Shown: piece by piece, positions 16,746 through 27,341 of the stretch | Layout: each line of letters opens with the position of its first letter | How positions within the stretch are numbered: position 1 is the stretch's first letter | NCBI RefSeq assembly: GCF_000765215.1 | Contig: NZ_JPJE01000005.1 | Span: 1-64,000, forward strand | Direction: 5' to 3' | DNA: 64,000 bases | DNA from: Eubacterium sp. ER2 | GTDB lineage: Bacteria; Bacillota; Clostridia; Lachnospirales; Lachnospiraceae | Notes under the pieces: model-generated | Database searches by the model: none | What the model saw: only the letters and a program-made list of their open reading frames with translations | What the model was told of the DNA's origin: nothing | Program-made: the position numbers and the translations under genes

Positions 16746-17542
16746 AAACCATTTACATCTGTACGGACAGCATTACAGGAATTTTCTCTGCTGTGCACGA
16801 GGCGTGGAAGGACCGGCGCCGGGAGGGGGCCAGCGGCATCGCCATCCGGGGCAGCGTGGAGCCGGAGCTGTTCTGTGAGTACAGGGAGATAGGGGAAAAT
16901 GAGAGCAAGGTGGAGGCGGTGGAGAGGATGATACTCACCAACCTTGGAAGGAATGTCTACCGTCATATTTATTATGCGGCGCTTTCCAGGGATGAAGAGA
17001 AAGGAGAGGCAATCCTGGGGACGCTGCTGGCGGCCCGGAAGCTCAGGCAGCCTCGAAGGATTATGGAACATTTGGGGAGCCCTGCCGTGGAAAAGGTGTT
17101 TGAGCTGAGCCGTAGCGTGGGGAATGAGGCACACCTGCTGACGGGATTTGTCCGCTTTCGGGAGCTGGAGAACGGGATACTCTTTTCAGACATCACACCG
17201 AAAAACCGGGTTCTTCCCTGCCTGGGGGCTCATTTTCAGGAGCGCTTTCCCATGGAGAACTGGATGATCCGGGATAAAAACCGCGGCATGTTCGTCGTCC
17301 ACGAGGCGGGAAAGCGGTGGGTTCTTGTACAGGAGGATCCGGGAGTGAGGGGGGATGAGGGCTTTTTACGTCTCTCCGATCAGGAGGAAACGATGCAGGT
17401 GTTGTGGCGGGAGTTCTGCGACACCATTGCCATCAGGGAGCGTGAAAATCCCAGATGCCAGAGAACCCACCTGCCGCTCCGCTTCCGGCCCAACATGACA
17501 GAATTTGCAGGAGAGTGCGGGATAGACAATTTCGTTAAATAA
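16742..17542 (+). CDS. TIGR03915/DUF4130-type DNA metabolism protein
   Basis: A 266-residue protein of the family that accompanies the radical SAM protein above (probable DNA metabolism protein, DUF4130 region). The start YICTDSITGIFSAVHEAW and the central HLLTGFVRFREL with FSDITPKNRVLPCLG fit that family. In other bacteria this domain is often fused to a uracil-DNA glycosylase-like domain; here the glycosylase part is absent at 266 residues. It is translationally coupled to the radical SAM gene (ATGA overlap) and should share its SOS control. Catalytic role not known. Confidence 0.82.
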   Translation: MKTIYICTDSITGIFSAVHEAWKDRRREGASGIAIRGSVEPELFCEYREIGENESKVEAVERMILTNLGRNVYRHIYYAALSRDEEKGEAILGTLLAARKLRQPRRIMEHLGSPAVEKVFELSRSVGNEAHLLTGFVRFRELENGILFSDITPKNRVLPCLGAHFQERFPMENWMIRDKNRGMFVVHEAGKRWVLVQEDPGVRGDEGFLRLSDQEETMQVLWREFCDTIAIRERENPRCQRTHLPLRFRPNMTEFAGECGIDNFVK

Positions 17543-17591
17543 TCAGATAATATTTCCGCGTTATACACAATATCCCACCAGTTGGTTTAAT

Positions 17592-17628
17592 TTCAGACGC
17601 AACATTATTGAAAAGTATTACGTCCCCA
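17592..17628 (+). repeat. Degenerate palindrome, copy 2 of the element at 15185-15221
   Basis: Twenty-nine of 37 positions match 15185-15221. The right half, AAAAGTATTACGTC at 17611-17624, is identical in both copies, while the left arm has drifted. The copy supplies the -35 hexamer of the helicase promoter. Confidence 0.65.
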
Positions 17629-17636
17629 CTTATAAT
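17608..17636 (+). promoter_or_regulatory. Promoter of the helicase gene, predicting a leaderless mRNA
   Basis: TTGAAA at 17608-17613 and a consensus TATAAT at 17631-17636 are 17 bases apart. The expected start of transcription, about 7 bases past the -10, falls at the ATG itself (17643). No purine-rich ribosome binding site lies between. Confidence 0.65.
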
Positions 17637-17642
17637 AGACCT

Positions 17643-20045
17643 ATGGAAAAGCAACTGATCAAAATTTCGGTCCGGGCCCTGGTGGAGTTCATCCTCCAGA
17701 GCGGGGATCTTGACAATCGAATTGCCTCGGCGGACAAGGAGGCCATGCAGATGGGAGCCCGGCTCCACCGGAAGATCCAGCGGCAGATGGGGAGTATGTA
17801 CACGCCGGAGGTGTCCATGAAATGCCAGGTGCCCTACGAGAAGTTCGTCCTCCAGGTGGAGGGGCGGGCGGACGGCGTCATGGACACGGAGGAGGGCTTG
17901 GCCATCGACGAGATCAAGGGGGTGTTCAGGGATGTAAACACCCTGGAGGAGCCGGTACCGGTGCACCTGGCCCAGGCCAAATGCTATGCCTTTATCTACG
18001 GGGATCAGCATGAGCAGGAGAAGATGGGCGTGCAGATGACCTACTGTCATCTGGAGACAGAGGAGATCCGCCGGTTCTGGCAGGAGTATACCATAGAGGA
18101 GCTGAGAGAGTGGTTTTACGGTATCACGGACGCCTACGAAAAGTGGGCTCTCTTCCAGGTGGAGTGGAGGGAGAAGCGGGACGCTTCTATAAAAAAAGTA
18201 GAATTTCCCTACCAGTACCGGGAGGGCCAGAAGAAGCTGGCGGCCGCTGTCTACAGGACCATTGAGAGAAAGAAAAAGCTGTTCATCCAGGCTCCCACAG
18301 GTGTGGGAAAGACCATGGCCACCGTCTTTCCGGCTGTGAAGGCAGTGGGGGAGGGGCTGGCGGACAAGATTTTTTACCTGACCGCCAAGACCATCACCAG
18401 AACCGTGGCCCAGCAGGCCTTTGACATACTGAAGCAGCCCGGCCCGGATGGGCCCGCTGCAGTGGAGGAGGGGGATACGGCTCTCCAGTACAAGGTCATC
18501 ACCCTGACGGCAAAGGAGAAGATATGCTTCTGCGAGAAGCCGGAGTGCAATCCGGACTACTGTCCTTACGCCAAGGGACACTTTGACCGTATCAACGATG
18601 CGGTCTATGACATGATCACCACCTCCGACGACATGAGCCGTCAGGCGGTGGAGGAGCAGGCGAAGAAATGGCAGGTGTGCCCCTTCGAGCTGGGTCTGGA
18701 CCTGTCCCTGTGGGCGGACGCAGTCATCTGCGACTACAACTATGTCTTTGACCCCAACGCGAAGCTGAAGCGGTTTTTCGGCGAGGGGGTGAAGGGGGAC
18801 TACATCTTCCTCATTGACGAGGCCCACAACCTGGTGGAGCGGGGGCGGGAGATGTTCAGCGCCAGCCTCTGCAAGGAGGAGGTGATGAAGGTCCGCCGCC
18901 TTGTGAAGACAAGAGACGTCCGGCTTGCCCGTCAGCTGGAGGACTGCAACCGGCAGCTGCTGGCCCTGAAGCGGGAGTGCGATGGCTGTCAGGTGCTGGA
19001 GAGCGCCGGGGGCATTTACCTGAAGCTCCTGTCCGTTATGGCCGAGATGGAGCGGTATCTGGAGGAGTGCCAGGAGGAGGACGTCCGGGAGGAGGTGCTT
19101 GGTCTCTACTTTGAAGTGCGGATGTTTGAGACCATTTATGAGAAGCTGGATGAGAACTATATGATCTATTCGGAAATCGACGAGGAGGGCAGATTCCTCA
19201 TCCGTCTGTTCTGCGTCAACCCTGCGGTCAATCTGAACGAGGCCCTGGAAAAAGGGGTGAGCGCCATCTTTTTCTCCGCCACCCTCCTTCCTATCCGCTA
19301 TTACAGGCAGCTCCTCAGCACAAAGACGGACGACTACGCGGTCTACGCCCAGTCCACCTTTGCCAGGGAGAACCGCCTTCTTCTCCTTGGAAATGATGTG
19401 AGCACCCGGTACACTGCGAGAGGGGAGGCCACCTACCGGAAATACGCCTCCTATCTTCTGGAGATGGTGCAGGGGAAAAAGGGAAACTACATGGCCTTTT
19501 TTCCCTCCTATAAATTCATGGAGGAGGTCTACGACCAGTTCCTCCTCCTGGCCGAAAAGGAGGGGAGCAGCGCTCAGTGCGTGATCCAGGCCCCCTACAT
19601 GTCGGAGGAGGCAAGGGAGATCTTTCTGGAGGAATTCGAGGAGGAGAGGAAGGAGAGCCTCCTCGGCTTCTGCGTCATGGGCGGCATCTTCTCCGAGGGC
19701 ATTGACCTGTCCAGAGACAGGCTCATCGGCGCCGCCGTGGTGGGAACCGGCCTGCCCCAGGTGTGCCGGGAGAGAGAGCTCCTTAGGGAGTACTTTGACA
19801 AAAAGGGACTCCGGGGCTTTGACTACGCCTACGTCTACCCGGGCATGAACAAGGTCCTCCAGTCCGCGGGCCGTGTCATCCGCACGGAGGAGGACAGAGG
19901 GGTGATCCTGCTTTTGGACGACCGTTTCCGGGAGCCCAGATACAAAGAGACCTTCCCCAGGGAGTGGGAAGGTCTGGAACTCTGCAATGTGAAAAATGCC
20001 GGCGCGAAGATGCGGGCCTTCTGGGATCAGACCTCCTCGAAGTAA
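17643..20045 (+). CDS. DinG/XPD-type ATP-dependent DNA helicase with N-terminal PD-(D/E)XK nuclease domain
   Basis: An 800-residue superfamily 2 Fe-S helicase. Residues about 60-130 show a Cas4-like nuclease core (EGRADGVMD, then AIDEIKGV, then the Q-containing helix LAQAKCYAF). Walker A is QAPTGVGKTM near 219-228, and the DEAH box is LIDEAHNL near 395. Four cysteines between (CFCEKPECNPDYC) form the 4Fe-4S site of the XPD/DinG group. The C-terminal motifs FFSATLLP and AGRVIRTEEDRG complete the helicase. The N-terminus IKISVRALVEFIL is typical, so the ATG at 17643 is right although it lacks a ribosome binding site. Its 3' end overlaps the convergent LysR gene by 19 bases. The location suggests DNA repair. 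Confidence 0.93.
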   Translation: MEKQLIKISVRALVEFILQSGDLDNRIASADKEAMQMGARLHRKIQRQMGSMYTPEVSMKCQVPYEKFVLQVEGRADGVMDTEEGLAIDEIKGVFRDVNTLEEPVPVHLAQAKCYAFIYGDQHEQEKMGVQMTYCHLETEEIRRFWQEYTIEELREWFYGITDAYEKWALFQVEWREKRDASIKKVEFPYQYREGQKKLAAAVYRTIERKKKLFIQAPTGVGKTMATVFPAVKAVGEGLADKIFYLTAKTITRTVAQQAFDILKQPGPDGPAAVEEGDTALQYKVITLTAKEKICFCEKPECNPDYCPYAKGHFDRINDAVYDMITTSDDMSRQAVEEQAKKWQVCPFELGLDLSLWADAVICDYNYVFDPNAKLKRFFGEGVKGDYIFLIDEAHNLVERGREMFSASLCKEEVMKVRRLVKTRDVRLARQLEDCNRQLLALKRECDGCQVLESAGGIYLKLLSVMAEMERYLEECQEEDVREEVLGLYFEVRMFETIYEKLDENYMIYSEIDEEGRFLIRLFCVNPAVNLNEALEKGVSAIFFSATLLPIRYYRQLLSTKTDDYAVYAQSTFARENRLLLLGNDVSTRYTARGEATYRKYASYLLEMVQGKKGNYMAFFPSYKFMEEVYDQFLLLAEKEGSSAQCVIQAPYMSEEAREIFLEEFEEERKESLLGFCVMGGIFSEGIDLSRDRLIGAAVVGTGLPQVCRERELLREYFDKKGLRGFDYAYVYPGMNKVLQSAGRVIRTEEDRGVILLLDDRFREPRYKETFPREWEGLELCNVKNAGAKMRAFWDQTSSK

Positions 20046-20908
20046 TCGAGAAAGGCGGCAGCGGCCCTGGAAAGAGGGATGCGGGTGCCTCGGACAGCCA
20101 GCAGCTCCCGCGGGGGCAGCTCCTCCTTGGTGTGCACGACAAAGAGATTGTCGTCCTCCCGGGGGATGCAGTAGTCCGGAAGAAAGGCGATGCCCAGGCC
20201 GATCCTGGCCAGATCAATAAGCAGGTCGTTGCTGCTCAGCTCCACCTCCGGCACAAGGTCCAGGTGGTGTTGCTGGAACTGGCTGTGGAGAAACTCGCTT
20301 GTGGTGCTCTTCTTGTCCAGCATCAGGATGGGGTACTCCAAAAGCTCCGAAAAGGAGAGGCGGCGGCCCTTCAGGTCCGCGAAATCCCGGTTGGCAAGAA
20401 AGACGTCCCGGAACAGCTTGATCCGTTTTACGGTGGCGGCGCTCCCCAGGTAGGCGTTGGGCGAGTTGACCACGATAAAGTCCACCTGCCCTGATTTCAG
20501 GAGCTCCACGCTCTGGATGGAGGTGGCGTTGGTCACCTTGATGTGGGCCCCGGGAAATGCCTCGTGGAACCGCTTGATGTAGGGCACGAGAAAATACCGG
20601 CAGATGGTGTCGCTGGCGCCGATGCGGATCTGTCCCCCGGTGGAGGCGGACTCCATGAGCTGGGCCTCCCCGCGCTGGATCAGGTTCATGGCCGGCTCCA
20701 CGTGGCGCAGCAGGATCTCCCCCTCCGGCGTCAGCTGGACCCTCTTTGTGCTCCGGATGAAGAGCACCTGGTCCAGCTTTCTCTCCAGCGTCTTGATGGA
20801 CTGGCTCACCGCTGACTGAGAGATGAAGAGCTGCTTGGAGGCCTCGGAAAAGCTCAGGGTCGAGGCCACATAGTAAAACACTTTATATAATTCATAGTTA
20901 ATATCCAT
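20027..20908 (-). CDS. LysR-type transcriptional regulator
   Basis: A 293-residue LysR regulator. The winged helix-turn-helix covers about 1-60 (FSEASKQLFISQSAVSQSIKTLE), and the periplasmic-binding-like effector domain starts at about residue 90. AGGAGGACTTATC precedes the ATG. It is divergent from the membrane protein gene at 21003, with a 94-base gap, which is the usual position of a LysR target. Its 3' end overlaps the helicase gene on the other strand. Effector unknown. Confidence 0.92.
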   Translation of the reverse strand: MDINYELYKVFYYVASTLSFSEASKQLFISQSAVSQSIKTLERKLDQVLFIRSTKRVQLTPEGEILLRHVEPAMNLIQRGEAQLMESASTGGQIRIGASDTICRYFLVPYIKRFHEAFPGAHIKVTNATSIQSVELLKSGQVDFIVVNSPNAYLGSAATVKRIKLFRDVFLANRDFADLKGRRLSFSELLEYPILMLDKKSTTSEFLHSQFQQHHLDLVPEVELSSNDLLIDLARIGLGIAFLPDYCIPREDDNLFVVHTKEELPPRELLAVRGTRIPLSRAAAAFLDYFEEV

Positions 20909-21002
20909 GATAAGTCCTCCTAATAAAAATCATTTGTATTATAGGGGAAAATCAGGGAAATTACAATCAAAAAATGAGACAACAAAAAAGAGGGATTGCT
21001 TT

Positions 21003-21722
21003 ATGAAAAAACTGCATCATGTACTGGCCGTGGCAGCTATGCTCCTGCTTGTTGTGGCCCTTCTGATCACCAGCTTCCAGCTGGCCATATACGGCGACCC
21101 AGGCTACGGGTTTTACGAGAGGGAATACGAGAAATACCATGTGGCGGAAAGCCTGGACATGGAGATGGGGGATGTCATGGACGTGACGGAGAAAATGATG
21201 GATTACCTCATCGGCAAGAGGCCGGAGCTCTCCGTGATCACGGACGTGGACGGGCAGACCCAGGATTTCTTTAACGAGCAGGACCGGCTCCACATGGCGG
21301 ATGTGAAGAACCTGTTCCTGGGCGGGCTGACCCTGCGCTGGGTGCTCCTTATTACTGCGGCTGTGTTCATTGCTCTGCTTGTAATTCTGAAGGGGGACTG
21401 GAGACGTATCATCCCCAGGGCCTACTTTATCGCCCTTGGCATCTTCCTGGCGGCGACAGTCCTGCTGGGAGTTCTTTTTGCCTCGGATTTTACAAAATAT
21501 TTCACCATCTTTCACGAGATCTTTTTCACCAACGACCTGTGGATTTTTGACCCGGCTACAGACTACATGATCCGGATGCTGCCGGAGGGATTTTTCTACG
21601 ATATGGTGATGAGGATCGGAGGATTTTTCCTGGGCTTTCTTGCGGCCTTTCTTGCGATTTTCCTCGTGTGGCGGCATTTTTTGGGCAGAGGGCAGCAGGA
21701 TGAGGACAGACAGGGAAAATAG
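21003..21722 (+). CDS. TIGR01906 (DUF1461) family integral membrane protein
   Basis: A 239-residue membrane protein of the TIGR01906/DUF1461 family, which has no settled function. A membrane helix at about 5-27 is followed by an extracellular stretch with FYEREYEKYHVAESL and QTQDFFNEQDRLHMADVK, the family hallmark, then three more helices (about 115-137, 145-165, 205-230). The ATG at 21003 fits the family start; the in-frame start at 20907 would overlap the LysR gene. The ribosome binding site AAGAGGGA is modest. The divergent LysR gene may control it. Confidence 0.82.
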   Translation: MKKLHHVLAVAAMLLLVVALLITSFQLAIYGDPGYGFYEREYEKYHVAESLDMEMGDVMDVTEKMMDYLIGKRPELSVITDVDGQTQDFFNEQDRLHMADVKNLFLGGLTLRWVLLITAAVFIALLVILKGDWRRIIPRAYFIALGIFLAATVLLGVLFASDFTKYFTIFHEIFFTNDLWIFDPATDYMIRMLPEGFFYDMVMRIGGFFLGFLAAFLAIFLVWRHFLGRGQQDEDRQGK

Positions 21723-21781
21723 ATAAGAAATACTTATAAAAAACTTTAATTTTATTAACTTTACTAATAAGAAACCTCATG

Positions 21782-21806
21782 TTATGATAAAACCAGCGTA
21801 TCATAA
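21782..21806 (+). promoter_or_regulatory. Hairpin or operator in the purL leader
   Basis: TTATGATA at 21782-21789 and TATCATAA at 21799-21806 are perfect 8-bp inverted arms around a 9-base centre. They lie in the very AT-rich 114-base gap before purL, about 30 bases before its start. It may be a repressor site or an mRNA hairpin. Confidence 0.4.
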
Positions 21807-21836
21807 AATCAACATATATAAAATGGAGGAAATTTT

Positions 21837-24800
21837 ATGGGCAATGTAAAACGAGTATATGTGGAGAAAAAACCGGAGTATGCGGTTCAGGCAAAGGATC
21901 TCTTCCACGAGATTAAGAGCTATCTGGGCATAAGCGCTCTTACGGGTGTGCGGGTGCTGATCCGCTACGACGTGGAGAACATCTCGGAGGAGACCTTTGA
22001 GAAGGCCTGCAGAGGCGTCTTTGCGGAGCCTCCGGTAGATATTCTGTATAAAGAGACCTTTCCGGCAGCGGAGGGGGCCAGGATCTTCGCCGTGGAGTTC
22101 CTTCCCGGCCAGTTTGACCAGAGAGCGGACTCTGCCGTGCAGTGCGTGCAGTTTATAAAAGAGGATGAGAAGCCGGTGATCCGCACCGCCACCACCTATG
22201 TGATCGAGGGACAGCTGACGGACGAGCAGTTTGAGGCTGTCAAGCACCACTGCATCAACCCGGTGGACTCAAGAGAGACAGGCATGGAGAAGCCGGAGAC
22301 GCTGGTGACAAAGTTTGACGAGCCGGCCGATGTCATCATATTTGACGGCTTTAAGGATCTGGAGGAGGAGAAGCTGCGGGAGCTCTACGACTCTCTCGGG
22401 CTTGCTATGACCTTCAAGGACTTCCAGCATATCCAGAACTATTTCAAGGGGGAGGAGGACAGAGACCCCTCCATGACGGAGATCCGGGTGCTGGATACCT
22501 ACTGGTCCGATCACTGCCGCCACACTACCTTCTCCACAGAGCTGAAAGACATCACCTTCGGAGAGGGAGATTACAGAAAGCCGATCGAGGACACCTACCG
22601 CCAGTATGCGGCGGACCATGAGGAGATCTTCAAGGGCAGAGACGACAAGTTTATCTGTCTGATGGACCTGGCTCTCATGGCCATGCGCAAGCTGAAGAGG
22701 GAAGGAAAGCTTGAGAATCAGGAGGAGTCCGATGAGATCAACGCCTGCAGCATCGTTGTGCCGGTGACCGTGGACGGCGTGGAGGAGGAGTGGCTTGTGA
22801 ACTTCAAGAATGAGACCCACAACCACCCCACAGAGATCGAGCCCTTCGGAGGAGCTGCCACCTGTCTTGGCGGTGCCATCCGGGATCCCCTCTCAGGACG
22901 TACCTACGTGTACCAGGCCATGCGTGTCACGGGAGCGGCAGACCCCACTGTCTCCGTGAAGGACACGATGAAAGGGAAGCTTCCCCAGAAGAAGCTTGTC
23001 CGCGAGGCGGCCCACGGCTACAGCTCCTACGGCAATCAGATCGGACTTGCCACCGGCGCTGTAAAGGAGATCTACCACCCCGGCTATGTGGCCAAGAGAA
23101 TGGAGATCGGGGCTGTCATGGGAGCGGCTCCCAGACGCGCCGTGATCCGTGAGACCTCTGATCCGGGAGACATCATCATCCTTCTTGGCGGGCGCACCGG
23201 CCGGGACGGCTGCGGCGGCGCAACAGGTTCCTCCAAGGTGCACACAGAAGAGTCCATCGAGACCTGCGGCGCGGAAGTGCAGAAGGGAAATCCGCCCACA
23301 GAGAGAAAGATCCAGCGCCTCTTCCGCAGGGAGGAAGTGAGCCGCCTCATCAAGAAGTGCAACGACTTTGGAGCGGGCGGCGTGTCCGTGGCTATCGGAG
23401 AGCTGGCAGACGGACTGCGGGTGGACCTGGACAAGGTGCCCAAGAAATACGCGGGACTGGACGGGACAGAGATCGCCATCTCCGAGTCCCAGGAGCGCAT
23501 GGCTGTCGTCCTTGACCCGGCTGATGTGGAGACCTTTATGGGCTACGCCAAAGAGGAGAATCTGGAGGCCGTGCAGGTGGCTGTGGTGACAGAGGAGCCA
23601 AGGCTTGTCCTTGTGTGGAGAGGCAAGGAGATCGTGAACATCTCCAGAGCCTTCCTGGACACAAACGGCGCCCACCAGGAGACCAGCGTGGCTGTGGACA
23701 TCCCGGACCGTGCGGACAAGGTGCTGACGGATAAAGTGGAAGTGACGGATGTGAAAGCAAAATGGCTGGAGACACTGGCAGACCTGAACGTATGCTCTCA
23801 GAAAGGGCTTGTGGAGATGTTTGATGGTTCCATCGGAGCAGGATCTGTGTTCATGCCTCACGGCGGAAAATATCAGATGACAGAGACCCAGGCCATGGTG
23901 GCGAAGCTCCCTGTACTGAAAGGGGACTGCGACACAGTGACCATGATGAGCTACGGCTTTGATCCCTACCTGTCAAGCTGGAGCCCCTACCATGGAGCGG
24001 TCTACGCTGTGACAGAGTCTGTGGCCAAGATCGTGGCAGCAGGCGGCGACTACCGGAAGATCCGCTTTACTTTCCAGGAGTACTTCCGCCGCATGACGGA
24101 GGACCCCCACCGCTGGAGCCAGCCGTTTGCCGCTCTCCTTGGAGCCTATGCGGCCCAGCTTGGATTTGGTCTTCCTTCCATCGGAGGCAAAGACAGTATG
24201 TCCGGTACTTTCGAGGACATCGATGTGCCGCCTACTCTTGTTTCCTTTGCCGTGGATGTGGCAAAAGAAAAAGATATCATCACGCCGGAGCTGAAGAAAG
24301 CGGGAAGCAAGCTTGTGTGGCTGCGCATCCCCAAGGATGAGTACGATCTGCCGGTATATGAGAAAGTGATGGAGCAGTACGGAAAATTTGCGGAGGATAT
24401 CAAGGCCGGAAGGATCATCTCCGCCTACGTGCCGGACCGCCACGGCGTCATCGCCGCTGTCAGCAAGATGGCCTTTGGAAACGGCATGGGCGTGAAGATC
24501 GAGCACAGCATGGATGAAAGAGAACTCTTTGCCCCCGCCTTCGGAGATCTGGTGGCTGAGGTGCCGGAGGGCAAAGTGGGAGAGCTGCAGATCACCTACA
24601 CGGTCATCGGCGAGGTGACAGGCGACAGGGCCTTCTCCTACGGCGACGCGGTCATCGGCCTGGACGAGGCGGAGAGCGCATGGACAGGCACCCTGGAGAA
24701 GGTGTTCGCCACCCGGTCCGGCGCCCAGGATGGCCCCACCAGCTGGTTTGTAAAGTCTGAGAAGAAAGAGGACGGAGAGCTTAAGGAGGACGGCTGCTTC

Positions 24801-25637
24801 CACGCCTCCAGGGTGCATATCTGCAGCCACAAGATCGCGCAGCCCACTGTGTTCATTCCTGTCTTCCCGGGCACCAACTGTGAGTACGACAGTGCGAAGG
24901 CATTTGAGAATGCCGGGGCAAAGGTGATCACCAAGGTGTTCAGGAACATGGACGCAGCGGACATCGTGGACTCTGTGGACGTGTTTGAGAAAGCTATCAG
25001 CCAGGCCCAGATCATCATGTTCCCGGGCGGCTTCAGCGCGGGCGACGAGCCCGACGGCTCCGCCAAGTTCTTCGCCACTGCCTTCCAGAACGCCAAGCTG
25101 AAGGAGGCGGTGGAGAAGCTCTTAAATGAGCGGGACGGCCTTGCCCTCGGCATCTGCAACGGCTTCCAGGCCCTCATCAAGCTGGGACTGGTGCCAAACG
25201 GAAAGATTACAGGGCAGACAGACAACTCGCCTACACTGACCTACAATACCATCGGGCGCCACATTTCCAAGATGGTGTACACAAAGGTGGTGACAGACAA
25301 GTCGCCCTGGCTCGCGAATGCCCGGCTTGGCGGCGTCTATGTCACTCCGGCTTCCCACGGAGAGGGACGCTTTGTGGCGCCTGCTGAGACCATTGCCCGG
25401 CTTTTCGCAAACGGCCAGGTGGCTACCCGGTACTGTGATCCGGAAGGAAACATCTCAAACGACGAGGAGTGGAACGTGAACGGCTCCTACTTTGCCATCG
25501 AGGGCATCACAAGCCCGGACGGAAGAGTACTGGGCAAGATGGCCCATGTGGAGCGCCGGGGCCGGAGCGTTGCGATCAACATTTACGGAGAACAGGATCT
25601 GAAGATCTTTGAGTCCGGCGTGGAGTACTTTAAATAG
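21837..25637 (+). CDS. purL: Phosphoribosylformylglycinamidine synthase, single-chain
   Basis: A 1266-residue FGAM synthase, the fourth step of purine synthesis: FGAR plus glutamine plus ATP to FGAM. The synthase part shows ETHNHPTEIEPFGGAATC-type substrate and ATP motifs around residues 325-345 and SIGGKDSMSGTFED near 780. The C-terminal class I glutaminase (from about 1010) has nucleophile Cys1107 in LGICNGFQAL and its His-x-Glu pair in PASHGEGRF. Fusion of both activities in one chain is the long PurL type common in Lachnospiraceae. GGAGG precedes the ATG by 8 bases. It stands alone; no other pur gene is adjacent, although purA is 19 kb away. Confidence 0.96.
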   Translation: MGNVKRVYVEKKPEYAVQAKDLFHEIKSYLGISALTGVRVLIRYDVENISEETFEKACRGVFAEPPVDILYKETFPAAEGARIFAVEFLPGQFDQRADSAVQCVQFIKEDEKPVIRTATTYVIEGQLTDEQFEAVKHHCINPVDSRETGMEKPETLVTKFDEPADVIIFDGFKDLEEEKLRELYDSLGLAMTFKDFQHIQNYFKGEEDRDPSMTEIRVLDTYWSDHCRHTTFSTELKDITFGEGDYRKPIEDTYRQYAADHEEIFKGRDDKFICLMDLALMAMRKLKREGKLENQEESDEINACSIVVPVTVDGVEEEWLVNFKNETHNHPTEIEPFGGAATCLGGAIRDPLSGRTYVYQAMRVTGAADPTVSVKDTMKGKLPQKKLVREAAHGYSSYGNQIGLATGAVKEIYHPGYVAKRMEIGAVMGAAPRRAVIRETSDPGDIIILLGGRTGRDGCGGATGSSKVHTEESIETCGAEVQKGNPPTERKIQRLFRREEVSRLIKKCNDFGAGGVSVAIGELADGLRVDLDKVPKKYAGLDGTEIAISESQERMAVVLDPADVETFMGYAKEENLEAVQVAVVTEEPRLVLVWRGKEIVNISRAFLDTNGAHQETSVAVDIPDRADKVLTDKVEVTDVKAKWLETLADLNVCSQKGLVEMFDGSIGAGSVFMPHGGKYQMTETQAMVAKLPVLKGDCDTVTMMSYGFDPYLSSWSPYHGAVYAVTESVAKIVAAGGDYRKIRFTFQEYFRRMTEDPHRWSQPFAALLGAYAAQLGFGLPSIGGKDSMSGTFEDIDVPPTLVSFAVDVAKEKDIITPELKKAGSKLVWLRIPKDEYDLPVYEKVMEQYGKFAEDIKAGRIISAYVPDRHGVIAAVSKMAFGNGMGVKIEHSMDERELFAPAFGDLVAEVPEGKVGELQITYTVIGEVTGDRAFSYGDAVIGLDEAESAWTGTLEKVFATRSGAQDGPTSWFVKSEKKEDGELKEDGCFHASRVHICSHKIAQPTVFIPVFPGTNCEYDSAKAFENAGAKVITKVFRNMDAADIVDSVDVFEKAISQAQIIMFPGGFSAGDEPDGSAKFFATAFQNAKLKEAVEKLLNERDGLALGICNGFQALIKLGLVPNGKITGQTDNSPTLTYNTIGRHISKMVYTKVVTDKSPWLANARLGGVYVTPASHGEGRFVAPAETIARLFANGQVATRYCDPEGNISNDEEWNVNGSYFAIEGITSPDGRVLGKMAHVERRGRSVAINIYGEQDLKIFESGVEYFK

Positions 25638-25691
25638 AACACATGGATAAAAATGCATTTTCACAAGTGCAATGTTGCAAAGTTTCTGTAA

Positions 25692-27227
<1,536 letters not shown>

Positions 27228-27274
27228 GAGCTGCCTTCAGAGCGCATGGTTCCGGCTTTGGCCCGGAGTATATA

Positions 27275-27302
27275 AAAAAACGGCGCGGCTGCGCCGTTTT
27301 TT
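27275..27302 (+). terminator. Intrinsic terminator of gdhA
   Basis: AAAACGGCGC ends at 27286 and pairs across GGCT with GCGCCGTTTT at 27291-27300, followed by TT. The stem is six GC pairs extended by A-T pairs. Confidence 0.88.
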
Positions 27303-27341
27303 GCTACAGAAATATTTTTGGCACAGTATGAGGAGGAGGCT

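Noticed and set aside
20027-20045. Helicase/LysR overlap as a sequencing error
   Set aside because: Both proteins end with plausible C-termini; a 19-base convergent overlap is common.
22893-24830. Antisense open frames inside purL
   Set aside because: His/Ser/Leu-rich shadow translations of a highly conserved gene, without start signals or recognisable domains.
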